Shown: positions 52,088 to 60,413 of the stretch, piece after piece
Position numbering within the stretch: the stretch's first letter is position 1
Layout of the letters: every line of letters starts with the position of its first letter
Assembly: GCF_001429395.1 (NCBI RefSeq)
Contig: NZ_LMJT01000043.1
Location: 64,627 to 128,626 of the forward strand
Source of the DNA: Allobosea sp. Root381
GTDB lineage: Bacteria > Pseudomonadota > Alphaproteobacteria > Rhizobiales > Beijerinckiaceae
Length of the DNA: 64,000 bases
Direction of reading: 5' to 3'
Position numbers and translations under genes: made by a program
Notes under the pieces: model-generated
What the model saw: the letters and a program-made list of their open reading frames with translations, nothing else
What the model was told of the DNA's origin: nothing
Database searches by the model: none

Positions 52088-52771
52088 TCAGACAGCGCCG
52101 ATCCGCGCGAGGCGGCGGACATGCTCGATGTCGTGGATCACCAGCCGTCCGCGCCCGAGCGAGAGAATGCCGCTGCGCTTCCAGCTCTGGAGTTGGCGGT
52201 TCACCGTCTCGCGCGTCACGCCGGTGAGCGATGCCAGCTCCTCCTGCGAGGCATGGACCTCGCTGCCATAGTCGATGGCGAGCGCAAGAATGCGCCGGGC
52301 GAGCCGCGTCTCGGCAGGGAGGAAGGTCGTCTCCTGCATGCGCTCGATCACGTCGCGCAGCCGGGCGCAGAGAAGCTCGATGAGATGCAGCGCGATCGCG
52401 GGCTCGCCCTCGAGCAGGCCGAGGAAGTCGCGCCGCGGCAGGAAGAGCATCTCGGTGCTTTCCAGCGCCACCGCATCGGCGGTCCGGGAGCGGCCGTCGA
52501 GCAGCGCGATCTCGCCGAAGACGTCACCGGCGCCGAGCAGGTTCATCGTCATCTGCTGCCCGAGATCGTCGGTCGTGCCGATGCGGATCAGGCCTCGCCG
52601 GATGGCATAAAGCCCGTCGCTCGCGTCACCCTTCAGGAAGAGGACCGCCCGCGCCGCGAGATGCTGCGGCCGGCAGATGCCGGCGATCCTGTCGAGCGTA
52701 TCCTGGGCCAGGCCGGCGAAGAACGGGTTCGCCGACAACAGGCTCGCAATGCGGCGGGGGTCATCGTTCAT
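52088..52771 (-). CDS. Crp/Fnr family transcriptional regulator
   Basis: A 227-residue regulator. N-terminal cNMP-binding fold with the phosphate-binding cassette VFGEIALLDGRSRTADAV near residues 75-95 (Gly-Glu and Arg-Thr pattern compatible with a cyclic nucleotide), a dimer helix, and C-terminal HTH (ASQEELASLTGVTRETVNRQ). No N-terminal Cys cluster is visible, so it is not a classic FNR. It is convergent with the receptor cyclase (12-nt gap), supporting a cAMP-response role. Confidence 0.9.
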   Translation of the reverse strand: MNDDPRRIASLLSANPFFAGLAQDTLDRIAGICRPQHLAARAVLFLKGDASDGLYAIRRGLIRIGTTDDLGQQMTMNLLGAGDVFGEIALLDGRSRTADAVALESTEMLFLPRRDFLGLLEGEPAIALHLIELLCARLRDVIERMQETTFLPAETRLARRILALAIDYGSEVHASQEELASLTGVTRETVNRQLQSWKRSGILSLGRGRLVIHDIEHVRRLARIGAV

Positions 52772-52929
52772 TCCGCGACCTCGAGGTTCGAGCTTTTTGA
52801 ACCACCTGACGTTAAGTGAGACAGCGCACAGAACATGCGGCCGGATCGGCACAGAAATCCATCGCGATCAGCAGCCGCGGCCGGCTTCCACGGTCCCGGC
52901 GAGCGCCGATCGGAGAGTGGAGCCTGACC

Positions 52930-53190
52930 ATGCACCATGCCACGGATCGATATCTGACGCCCCTGACCCTAGCAGCCCAGGAACCCCTTCGCGACGACGC
53001 AGCGTCCCCGCGGCGAGGCGAATGCCCTTTTCTGGCCAGGCTTTCGCGCGCGGCCGGACGGCTGCGCCGCCGCTTCATCGGCAGCGCGGACAGCCGGCGG
53101 GCGCGCCTTCAGCCGGAGCCGCTCGACGACAACACGCTGAACGACATCGGAATGCCGCGCATCGAGATGCTGTTCAGCGGCCCGAAATAA
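52930..53190 (+). CDS. DUF1127-like small protein
   Basis: An 86-residue, basic protein. The C-terminal part (PLDDNTLNDIGMPRIEMLFS) matches DUF1127, found in many Hyphomicrobiales and in some cases linked to phosphate, RNA or stress control. The middle is Arg-rich (RAAGRLRRRFIGSADSRRAR). Start ATG 52930 has GAGTGGAG upstream. It lies between the Crp gene (divergent) and the second cyclase. Confidence 0.65.
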   Translation: MHHATDRYLTPLTLAAQEPLRDDAASPRRGECPFLARLSRAAGRLRRRFIGSADSRRARLQPEPLDDNTLNDIGMPRIEMLFSGPK

Positions 53191-53261
53191 CGACCGCCGG
53201 CGCGGCTTGTCCCGATAAGGCGCGCCGCAAAGGGCCGCAGCCGGCAGGCCGCCCATTCCTC

Positions 53262-53287
53262 CGGAAACGCGGACAGCTGCGTTTCCG
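53262..53287. terminator. Hairpin after the DUF1127 gene
   Basis: 9-bp perfect arms CGGAAACGC and GCGTTTCCG with an 8-nt loop, 72 bp after the stop. No T-run; terminator-like or regulatory. Confidence 0.45.
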
Positions 53288-53295
53288 CGCGCTTC

Positions 53296-53324
53296 CCCAT
53301 ATGCCGGATGGACCAGCATATGGG
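53296..53324. promoter_or_regulatory. Candidate operator palindrome upstream of the second cyclase
   Basis: CCCATATG and CATATGGG in inverted orientation, 13-nt spacer, about 100 bp upstream of the cyclase ATG. The dyad is AT-rich in the middle, as operator sites often are. Binding protein unknown. Confidence 0.4.
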
Positions 53325-53426
53325 TGGACCGCGCAGAGCTCTCATGCCAGCATCCTGCAAGGCTTGATGCACTGGCAATCCCGACCGGCACGGACCGGGC
53401 TCGGCTGTGAGAGCTTCGTAGCGACG

Positions 53427-55175
53427 ATGCGACGCCATCTGACCGCCATCCTCGCAGCCGACGTCGTCGGGTATATGCGTCTGAGCGAGGCGGCCGAGGA
53501 GCCGACTCATCAACGCCTGATGAGCCTGCGCGCCAGCCTGATCGAGCCGCATGCACACGAGCATGGCGGGCGCATCGTCAAGAACACGGGCGACGGCTTC
53601 CTGGCGACGTTCGACAGCCCCGCGGGCGCGACGCATTGCGCCCTCTCGCTGCAGCGCGCGCTCTCCGCCGCGACGCAGGACCAGCCCCTGGCCCTGCGCA
53701 TCGCCTTTCGGATGGGCATCCACCTCGCCGACGTCATCGTCGAGGACGAGGACATCTTCGGCGACGGCGTCAACATCGCGGCGAGGCTGCAATCCTATGC
53801 CGAGCCGGGCGGCGTCATCGTGTCGGAAGCGATCTTCCGGCTGCTCGACGAGCCGGCGAGGGGGCTCGGTCTCGATATGGGCGAGATCTTCCTGCGCAAT
53901 CACCGGCAGCCCGTCCGCGTCTTCGCCCTGCGCGCCGACCCGGCGGCCGCGCCGGCGCGCAAGATCGGGGAGGAGGCGGTCGGCACCGACGCGCGGGCGT
54001 CCATCGCGGTGCTGCCCTTCCGGATGAGCGCGGTGCACAAGAGCCATCTCGCGGATGGCGTGGTCGATTCCATCATCCAGTCGCTGTCCGGCCTCAAGGA
54101 CCTCTTCGTGATCTCGCGCGGATCGACGCTGGAATACGGCCGGCGGCGGATCGACCCCGTGGCCGTCGGCCGCAAACTCGGCGTCCGCTACGTGATGGAC
54201 GGCTCGGTTGCCTTGTCGGAAGGGCGGATCCGGATCAGCACCGAGCTGATCGCGAACGAGAACGGTGCCGTGATCAGCGCCGACCACTATGACGGCGAGG
54301 TCCGCGAACTGTTCGAGCTGCAGGACCGCATCTCGCTGAAGCTCGTCCGGACGATCGCGCCGCATATCCGCGAGCGCGAGCTGCGGCAGGCGCTGCGCAA
54401 GCACCCGCAGAACATGACCGCCTACGACCTGCTGCTCCAGGCACTCGACCTGCTCTACAAGATGGATGTCGACAGCTTCGCGCGGGCGCGCGGCCTGCTT
54501 CAGCAGGCGATGGTGCTGGACCCGTCCTACGCGCCTTCCTTCACCTATGCCGCGCTCTGGCATGTCCTGCGCGTCGGCGAGCTCGGCTCGCCGGACCCGG
54601 ACGGCGATGCGAAGGCCGCCGTCGAGCGCGCCCGGGCGGCGATCGAGCGCGACGGCAACGACGCCCTCGCGCTTGCCGTCTACGGCCATGTCCAGGCCTA
54701 TCTGCTGCGCGACAGCGTCACCGCGCTGCGCTTCCTCGACCAGGCGATCGAGGCGGGGCCCAGCGTCGCGATGGCCTGGACGATGAGCAGCGCGGCGCGC
54801 GGCTTCGTCGGCAACGGCCCGCTGGCGGTGCAGCATGGCGAGAACGGACAGCGCCTGGCGCCGGCCGACCCCTACCGGTTCTGGCACGAGGGCATCCTCG
54901 CCCAAGCGCATTACATCGCTGGCGACTACGATCAGGCCGTGAGCTGGGCGCGCAGCGCCGTCGCCCATAACCCTTCAATCCGCTTTACATTGCGCACGCT
55001 TGCGGCAAGCTTGGCCGCAGCCGGCCGGATGACCGAGGCCACCGATGCTGCCGACCGGCTGATGCGGGTCCAACCCGACTTCCGCCTGACAGCCTATGCG
55101 CCGCGCTGCCCCTTCGCCCAGCCGATCCTCGAGCAATGGATCGGGCATCTGCGGGAAGCGGGACTGCCCAACTGA
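53427..55175 (+). CDS. Cytoplasmic class III adenylate cyclase with TolB-like and TPR domains
   Basis: A 582-residue soluble protein. Catalytic domain about 1-165: first metal Asp in AILAADVVGYMRLSE (near 11), RIVKNTGDGFLATF with both the Lys and the second Asp (near 55), and EDIFGDGVNIAARLQS with the Asp and Asn/Arg. Having the Lys and Asp supports ATP as substrate. A TolB-N-like domain follows (SIAVLPFRMSAVHKSHLADG, about 190-310), then helical TPR-type repeats (about 325-575) that may sense a protein partner. This is the rhizobial cya architecture. Start ATG 53427 is the conserved MRRHLTAILAADVVGY. Confidence 0.9.
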   Translation: MRRHLTAILAADVVGYMRLSEAAEEPTHQRLMSLRASLIEPHAHEHGGRIVKNTGDGFLATFDSPAGATHCALSLQRALSAATQDQPLALRIAFRMGIHLADVIVEDEDIFGDGVNIAARLQSYAEPGGVIVSEAIFRLLDEPARGLGLDMGEIFLRNHRQPVRVFALRADPAAAPARKIGEEAVGTDARASIAVLPFRMSAVHKSHLADGVVDSIIQSLSGLKDLFVISRGSTLEYGRRRIDPVAVGRKLGVRYVMDGSVALSEGRIRISTELIANENGAVISADHYDGEVRELFELQDRISLKLVRTIAPHIRERELRQALRKHPQNMTAYDLLLQALDLLYKMDVDSFARARGLLQQAMVLDPSYAPSFTYAALWHVLRVGELGSPDPDGDAKAAVERARAAIERDGNDALALAVYGHVQAYLLRDSVTALRFLDQAIEAGPSVAMAWTMSSAARGFVGNGPLAVQHGENGQRLAPADPYRFWHEGILAQAHYIAGDYDQAVSWARSAVAHNPSIRFTLRTLAASLAAAGRMTEATDAADRLMRVQPDFRLTAYAPRCPFAQPILEQWIGHLREAGLPN

Positions 55176-55242
55176 GCCGACGCCGACCGCCTGAGCCGAA
55201 GCCTGACGACCTTGCCGCAACAGCAATCGTGGGGGGCGAGCC

Positions 55243-56268
55243 ATGACCGGCAACACCGGAAATACGGGCAATACCGGCAACACCGGAAACGCAGGCATCA
55301 GCGGGGACATGGGAGGCGGCTGGTTCGTGCCCGACAGGGCCGACTTCCCCTTCGTGATGGAGAGCCATCCGGCCGGCCTGCCGGCGCAGGGGCGCATCCG
55401 CGACCTGCGCCGGACGGTGCATATCCGCAGGGAGCCCGATACGGCCGCCGGCAAGATCAAGTTCCGCAGCGACGACGACGATCAGGCACCGTCGGTTCCG
55501 TTCGACGACAACAACTGGGGCGCTCGCTGGTATGCCTTCAAGGTGCTGGCGCATTTCGCCCGTACCTGGGACCCGGAGCCACTCTACCAGCCGTTGGCGG
55601 ACATCCTTCTCGCGCTCAACGGCGCCGTCGATCCCGCTGACGCAACTTCGCCGACGAAGCAGGAGGCTGAGATCGTCGCACTCTGCGCGATGGCGCGCGA
55701 CGAGCGCGCCTCGGCCATGGGCGAGATACTGAGCCAGGATGTCGAGTTCATCACGGCCTTCATGGAATTGCTGGCGATGACGCCCGGATCGCATCCGAAG
55801 ACCTTCCGGGTGCTGCACATCGCCAGCCTGCTCGCCTCCTACGCCGCGCTGCACTTCAAGCACGCGTTCAACCGGCCCCGGCCCTCCTGGGAATGCCCCG
55901 CGCTGCTGCCGCCAGTGCCCGTGCCGGGGCATTCGGCCTATCCGAGCGGACACGCGACGCAGGCCTGGCTGAGTGCCCTTTGCATCGGCCATGTGCTCGA
56001 CATCGTGCATCCGCCGCTGCCCGACGCCGACATCAAGGCCCTGACGGAGTCGGCAAAGGTGCTGGCATACCGCATCGCGCGCAACCGCGAGATCGCCGGC
56101 CTGCATTTCCCGAGCGATTCCGCCGCAGGTCGGCTGCTGGCGCAAGCGGTTTTCGACATCCTGATCGCCTGCCCAAGCGCACCGCTCCACTATGCCAACC
56201 AGCCTTTCGGCGATGCCGTCATCGCTGCGGCGCGGCGGGAATGGACGCCGGACAGGAGTTTCCCATGA
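55243..56268 (+). CDS. Vanadium-dependent haloperoxidase / PAP2-like phosphatase superfamily protein
   Basis: A 341-residue enzyme. The three vanadate/phosphate motifs are intact: K-x6-RP (KHAFNRPRP, about 206-214), PSGHA (about 235-239) and R-x5-H-x3-D (REIAGLHFPSD, about 281-292). The N-terminus is a short (TGN) repeat of 9-bp units (TGNTGNTGNTGNTGNAG), with no signal peptide. Fold members either oxidise halides with H2O2 or dephosphorylate lipids; the soluble form and ~340-residue size favour a haloperoxidase-like role, inferred. It is 67 nt after the TPR cyclase and overlaps the next gene by 4 nt. Confidence 0.83.
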   Translation: MTGNTGNTGNTGNTGNAGISGDMGGGWFVPDRADFPFVMESHPAGLPAQGRIRDLRRTVHIRREPDTAAGKIKFRSDDDDQAPSVPFDDNNWGARWYAFKVLAHFARTWDPEPLYQPLADILLALNGAVDPADATSPTKQEAEIVALCAMARDERASAMGEILSQDVEFITAFMELLAMTPGSHPKTFRVLHIASLLASYAALHFKHAFNRPRPSWECPALLPPVPVPGHSAYPSGHATQAWLSALCIGHVLDIVHPPLPDADIKALTESAKVLAYRIARNREIAGLHFPSDSAAGRLLAQAVFDILIACPSAPLHYANQPFGDAVIAAARREWTPDRSFP

Positions 56269-57296
56269 CCGCCGGTCAGCACGGCGCACGCAGTGGAACG
56301 GCGACGTCGCGCGTCATCCGGATCGAAACCTTCGGCGTGCCGGATGCCGATTTCGAGCCCGCCCGCGCATCCGACAGCGAGCTCGAGCGCTTCGGCTTGC
56401 CCACCCGCAAGGCGATGCGCGCGAATCCGCTGGCAGCGGCGTTCCGCGATGCCTTCCTGCAGCGGCCCGCCAGTGGCCGGCCGCTGCGCTTCCGTGCCGC
56501 CCTGCCCTGGCCCGTCGCGCCGGCGCCGGCGCCGATCACGCGGGGCGTCGCGGCGATCGCCTCGCAACCGGCGCAGAAGAGCGCCAACTGGTCCGGCGGC
56601 TATGTGACCCCGCGGGACGGGCAGAGTTTCGCTTCGGTGATGGGCCGCTGGAGGGTGCCGACCGTCTCCGTGCCGCTCGGCGGGAGCGAACCGGAATATC
56701 GCAGCTCGACCTGGATCGGCCTCGACGGCCAGCGCTTCTATCTCGACGCGTCGCTGCCACAGATCGGCACGAAGCAGCAATGCTGGCCCGGTTCGCCACG
56801 CAGGCAGCGCTATCGCACCTGGTTCCAGTGGTGGGCCCGCGGCCAGGCGACGGAGGAGCAGCCCCTGCGCCTGGCGATCTGCCCGGGCGACGAGGTCAGC
56901 GCGGTCATCACGGTGTTCGACGAGACATCCGTGATCTGCAACCTCAAGAACGAGACCCGAGGGCTGATGCTGGAAGCCTTCCGAGCCTTCGCGCCCGGCC
57001 CCTGCCGCATCAGCGGCGCGACGGCCGAATGGATCATGGAGCGCCCGAGCCCGGACGGGGCGGATGGCTGGGACGCCTTTCCCCTGCCCGTCTTCACGCC
57101 GTTCGCCTTCACCGGCTGCATCGCCGAGTCGCAAGCCTGGGGCAGCACCGCCCTGCAAGACCGCGACCTGGAGGGAGCGCGGTCGATCCGGATGTACGAG
57201 ATCGTTCCCCATCCGACGCAGGTTCGCACGATTTCGACAGCGCACCGCGTGCTCTTGCCGGTACAGAAGCTCGAACTGGAGTATGTTTCGCCGTAG
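56265..57296 (+). CDS. G1 family (eqolisin) glutamic endopeptidase homologue
   Basis: A 343-residue protein. After a ~100-residue N-terminal region lies the eqolisin core: SANWSGGYV (about 106-114), FASVMGRWRVPTVSVP, STWIGLDGQRFYLDA, RYRTWFQWWARG and AEWIMERPSPDG (about 254-265). The core matches NWGGA, TFTVP, WVGIDG, WYEWY and AEFIIEDF of scytalidoglutamic peptidase; Glu of AEWIMER is the catalytic Glu candidate and a Gln in SLPQIGT the catalytic Gln candidate. Family enzymes are acid proteases, mostly secreted. No signal peptide is visible. Translationally coupled to the haloperoxidase-like gene. Confidence 0.8.
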   Translation: MTAGQHGARSGTATSRVIRIETFGVPDADFEPARASDSELERFGLPTRKAMRANPLAAAFRDAFLQRPASGRPLRFRAALPWPVAPAPAPITRGVAAIASQPAQKSANWSGGYVTPRDGQSFASVMGRWRVPTVSVPLGGSEPEYRSSTWIGLDGQRFYLDASLPQIGTKQQCWPGSPRRQRYRTWFQWWARGQATEEQPLRLAICPGDEVSAVITVFDETSVICNLKNETRGLMLEAFRAFAPGPCRISGATAEWIMERPSPDGADGWDAFPLPVFTPFAFTGCIAESQAWGSTALQDRDLEGARSIRMYEIVPHPTQVRTISTAHRVLLPVQKLELEYVSP

Positions 57297-57303
57297 CGTC
57301 ACC

Positions 57304-57345
57304 GTCTTTCCGGCCATTCGCGAAGCGACGAATCCGGAATGACAG
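57304..57345. terminator. Imperfect hairpin between convergent genes
   Basis: TTTCCGGCCATTCG and CGAATCCGGAA form an imperfect stem in the 60-bp gap between the G1 peptidase and ABC genes, so it may end transcription from both sides. It resembles a short version of family C (outer GTC...GAC). Confidence 0.45.
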
Positions 57346-57356
57346 CGGGCGTCAGG

Positions 57357-60300
57357 TCACACGCTCCTGCCGCTGCCCGAGCGCTCCTGCTGCCCGGCGC
57401 TCGCCGCGTTGTCGCGCAGCCGCTTGACCATCAGCCGCGTGACCGAAAGCGCCATCTGCGGGAATTCCGCGAGCAGCGCGAGGAAGACATCCTTGCGCAG
57501 CCTCAGCGCCTCGATCTCCGACGTCGCGACCACGCTGGCCGAGCGGGGATCGTCCGTGACCAGCCCCATCTCGCCGACGATGGCGTTCTGCGCCACCTGC
57601 GAGACGCGCAGCGGGCCGTCCCCGGCATCGATCACCACATCGGCCGTGCCGGAGAGCAGGACATAGGCCGCATCCGACTCGTCGCCCTGGCGAAACAGCA
57701 CGTCCCCCGCCGCGAAGACGGTGCGTTCGGCGGTGAAGGCGAGGAGCTTCAGCCGCGCCGTATCGAGACCGGCGAAGATGGGCACGCGCCGCAGCACGCG
57801 GATTTCGTCATTATCCGCCCGCTCTTCGGCAACGGGCGCCTGCCCCTCGGCCGCGGCCGGACGCACCGCCGCCAGGCGCGGCCCCTCGAAGGCGATGTGG
57901 AGATCATAGCCGTCGCCCAGCTTTAGCTCGCGGCCGGCGACGACGAGGCTCCGGCCCGCCATCGCGGCCCGGATGCGACCGAGGATCTGCCGTGCCTCGG
58001 TCCGGCCGAAGGCTCCCAGGGCATTGTCGAGAATGAGCAGTTGCGGCTGCTTGATCAGGCAGCGCGCCAGCGCGATCTGCGCCTTCATCACCGGGAAAAG
58101 CAGCCGTCCGGCGTAGCCCGCCGGCTGCTCCAGCCCACGCCGGTAGATCTCCCCGTCCAGGCCCAGTTCCGCCAGCGCGTCGCGGATCACCTCGTCGGCC
58201 GCGGCATGCGCCACCGGCCCGAACAGGAGGTTTTCGCGCAAGGGCGCCGCCGGACAGTAATGCTCCGGATCGTAGAAGGCGATCGCATGGGCGGATTCCG
58301 TCGAGGCCCTTTTGCGAAAGGCGGCGCGAGCCGCCAGGATCCGCTCCTCGACCGCCTCGTCGAGCAGGCCGAGACGGTGCCGCGGCTCGACATAGAGCAG
58401 CGAAAGCCCGATCAGCCGGGCGCGGTCTGCCTCGCCCGCCGTGCCGGCCTCGACGCGAGTGAGTGCGTCCCGATACTCCTCGAAATCCTCTGCCGCGATG
58501 AACGAGTACTGCTCGAACAGCACATGGCCGGGGGCGATATCGCGGAAGATCTCGAGCATCGTCGCGGCGATCCGCCGCCCGATCCAGGTGAGCGTCTCCG
58601 TCAGGCCGAGATCGGCCAGGACCTGCCGCGTCAGGGCGTGGCCAGCGAGGTTCGCCCCGAGCAGCGCCGGATCGACCGGCACGCCGAAGAGGATATTCTC
58701 GCCGATCGTGGCGTTGCGGGCATAGCGGGCCGGATCATAGGGCTCGACCACGGCACCAGCGCCGCTTTCAATGAGCCTGTCGCGGATGCGGGCGCGGATC
58801 TCGGGAATGCGCCGCACGATGTCGGCCGGGGTTGCGGGATCGAGCTTGGAGGCGAGCCCGAAGCGGAAGACCGGATCGGCGAGACCGGCGATGCGCAGCA
58901 CCTCGACCAGTTTCAGCTCGAGCTCGGCCTCGTTCGCCGCATGCGCCCGGCGCGGATCGATCGTCCAGCCGGCCGGGTTCACGACTTCGGGTGACACCCG
59001 GCGCAGGCCGTAGAGGATGTTGTCACGCAGGCTGGCGTCGAGGATGACGGGTTCCGGCCCGACATAGGCGATGGCGCGGCCGCGCGCCTCCGCCGGCAAG
59101 GCCGACAGAGCCAGACCGGCGATGGTTAGCGAGCCTTCGCTGGGCGCGATCGCCCCGCCGAGAAGCTGGGCCAGGATGCCCGCGCCTTCGCTCGCCCCGC
59201 CGGAGAGAGCGATGTGCCGTTGCAGCGGTAGCGACAGCGATATCCGGTCCAGCAGGAGGTCGCCGGCGGGGTTCACCACGCTCAGCCCACGCGCCACGAT
59301 CTCGCCCGTCTCGGGCAGGCGAACCGCGTTCTCGGCGTCCGCGCCGGCTTCGACCGGCGCAGCGGCGATCAGGGAGAACTGCTCGACCACCTGCTGGAAC
59401 TTGGCCTCGACATCCAGCCGCTGCTGGTCCCAGTCGATCAGCTCCTTCACCGGCGAGGGCAGATCGCGATAGGCGGCGATGACGGCGACGAGCTGGCCGA
59501 GATCGAGGCGGCCAGCGAGGGCAAAATAGCCGCCAACGGCGTAGAACAGAAAGGGCGTAACCTGGGCCAGCAGGTTGTTCAAAGCCTTGACCGCGAATTT
59601 GCGCCCATACAGCCGGTAGCGGATGCCGAAGAGCTGCTCCAACCGCTCGGCGACCTGGCTCTTCTCGACGGCCGAGGTCCCGTGGTTGGCGACTTCCGCC
59701 ATGGTTTCCACCACCTCGCCGACCTTGCCGGCGAAAGCCCGTGATGCGATCTGCCGCTGCCTGCCGAGGCGGATCTGCTCGCGCCGCAGACGCGGAATCA
59801 GGACGCCCTGGAGCAGGATCATGCCGACGGCGATCAGCCCGAGCGCGAGGTTCTGCAGCAGGATGAAAGCGATCGCCGTCAAAGCCTGGCCGGCGAGGAG
59901 GACCGGCTGCACGAAGGCATCGCCGACGAAACCGCCGATCGGCTCGACCTCGTCCTTGATGATCGTCGCAGCCTCCGACGGCCTGATGCGCCGCAGCGCC
60001 TCGGGCCTGGTGTTCAGCACGGCCGAGAACAGGTCGAGGCGCAGGCGCTGCAGCAGGCGCTCGCCGAGCGCGCCCTTGCGCATGTTGATGACGTATTTGA
60101 AGGCGCCGTTGATCAGGACCAGCAGCAGGAAGAGCCCGCACAGCGCGAAGAGATAGGACAGCCTGTCGAGCCCGATTCCCTCGAACAGGGTCCGCGGGCC
60201 GCCGAGCCAGTCCGGCAGCGGCAGGGCGACCCGGAACAGCCTCGCCGTCTCCCCCGCTTCGGCAAAGGCCCGCCCCTGCAGCGCGTCCGTGATGATGTAT

Positions 60301-60413
60301 CGCGGCACGTCGAGGGAGAAATAATAGAACGGGAACGACAGGACGACGAAGCAGAGAATCCAGATCTGCTCACGGCGGCTGTTGCGCCAGATGTAATCGA
60401 ACAAGCCGACCAC
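57357..60413 (-). CDS. Atypical ABC transporter protein with degenerate ATPase motifs and C-terminal cyclic-nucleotide-binding domain
   Basis: A 1018-residue protein. TM domain about 1-330 (helices near 15-35, 85-105, 170-205, 283-300) like ABC exporters. The expected Walker A (about 405-413) reads GGASEGAGI: no Lys-Ser/Thr. Walker B is LLILDNA (about 792-798) with Asn in place of the catalytic Glu, and the signature LSGGQ is replaced by LFPVMKAQ. About 300 extra residues separate A and B, with three [DE]N[IL]L[YF]G segments (about 465, 572, 728). The C-terminal ~145 residues (from about 873) form a cNMP-binding fold with GEMGLVTDDPRSASVV. GTG start. Probably unable to hydrolyse ATP; may act as a regulated scaffold or channel. 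Confidence 0.8.
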   Translation of the reverse strand: MVGLFDYIWRNSRREQIWILCFVVLSFPFYYFSLDVPRYIITDALQGRAFAEAGETARLFRVALPLPDWLGGPRTLFEGIGLDRLSYLFALCGLFLLLVLINGAFKYVINMRKGALGERLLQRLRLDLFSAVLNTRPEALRRIRPSEAATIIKDEVEPIGGFVGDAFVQPVLLAGQALTAIAFILLQNLALGLIAVGMILLQGVLIPRLRREQIRLGRQRQIASRAFAGKVGEVVETMAEVANHGTSAVEKSQVAERLEQLFGIRYRLYGRKFAVKALNNLLAQVTPFLFYAVGGYFALAGRLDLGQLVAVIAAYRDLPSPVKELIDWDQQRLDVEAKFQQVVEQFSLIAAAPVEAGADAENAVRLPETGEIVARGLSVVNPAGDLLLDRISLSLPLQRHIALSGGASEGAGILAQLLGGAIAPSEGSLTIAGLALSALPAEARGRAIAYVGPEPVILDASLRDNILYGLRRVSPEVVNPAGWTIDPRRAHAANEAELELKLVEVLRIAGLADPVFRFGLASKLDPATPADIVRRIPEIRARIRDRLIESGAGAVVEPYDPARYARNATIGENILFGVPVDPALLGANLAGHALTRQVLADLGLTETLTWIGRRIAATMLEIFRDIAPGHVLFEQYSFIAAEDFEEYRDALTRVEAGTAGEADRARLIGLSLLYVEPRHRLGLLDEAVEERILAARAAFRKRASTESAHAIAFYDPEHYCPAAPLRENLLFGPVAHAAADEVIRDALAELGLDGEIYRRGLEQPAGYAGRLLFPVMKAQIALARCLIKQPQLLILDNALGAFGRTEARQILGRIRAAMAGRSLVVAGRELKLGDGYDLHIAFEGPRLAAVRPAAAEGQAPVAEERADNDEIRVLRRVPIFAGLDTARLKLLAFTAERTVFAAGDVLFRQGDESDAAYVLLSGTADVVIDAGDGPLRVSQVAQNAIVGEMGLVTDDPRSASVVATSEIEALRLRKDVFLALLAEFPQMALSVTRLMVKRLRDNAASAGQQERSGSGRSV

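Noticed and set aside
52677-53426. 250-residue N-terminal extension of the second cyclase
   Set aside because: It covers the Crp 5' end and DUF1127 gene in another frame and lacks family similarity; the conserved MRRHLTAILAAD start is at 53427.
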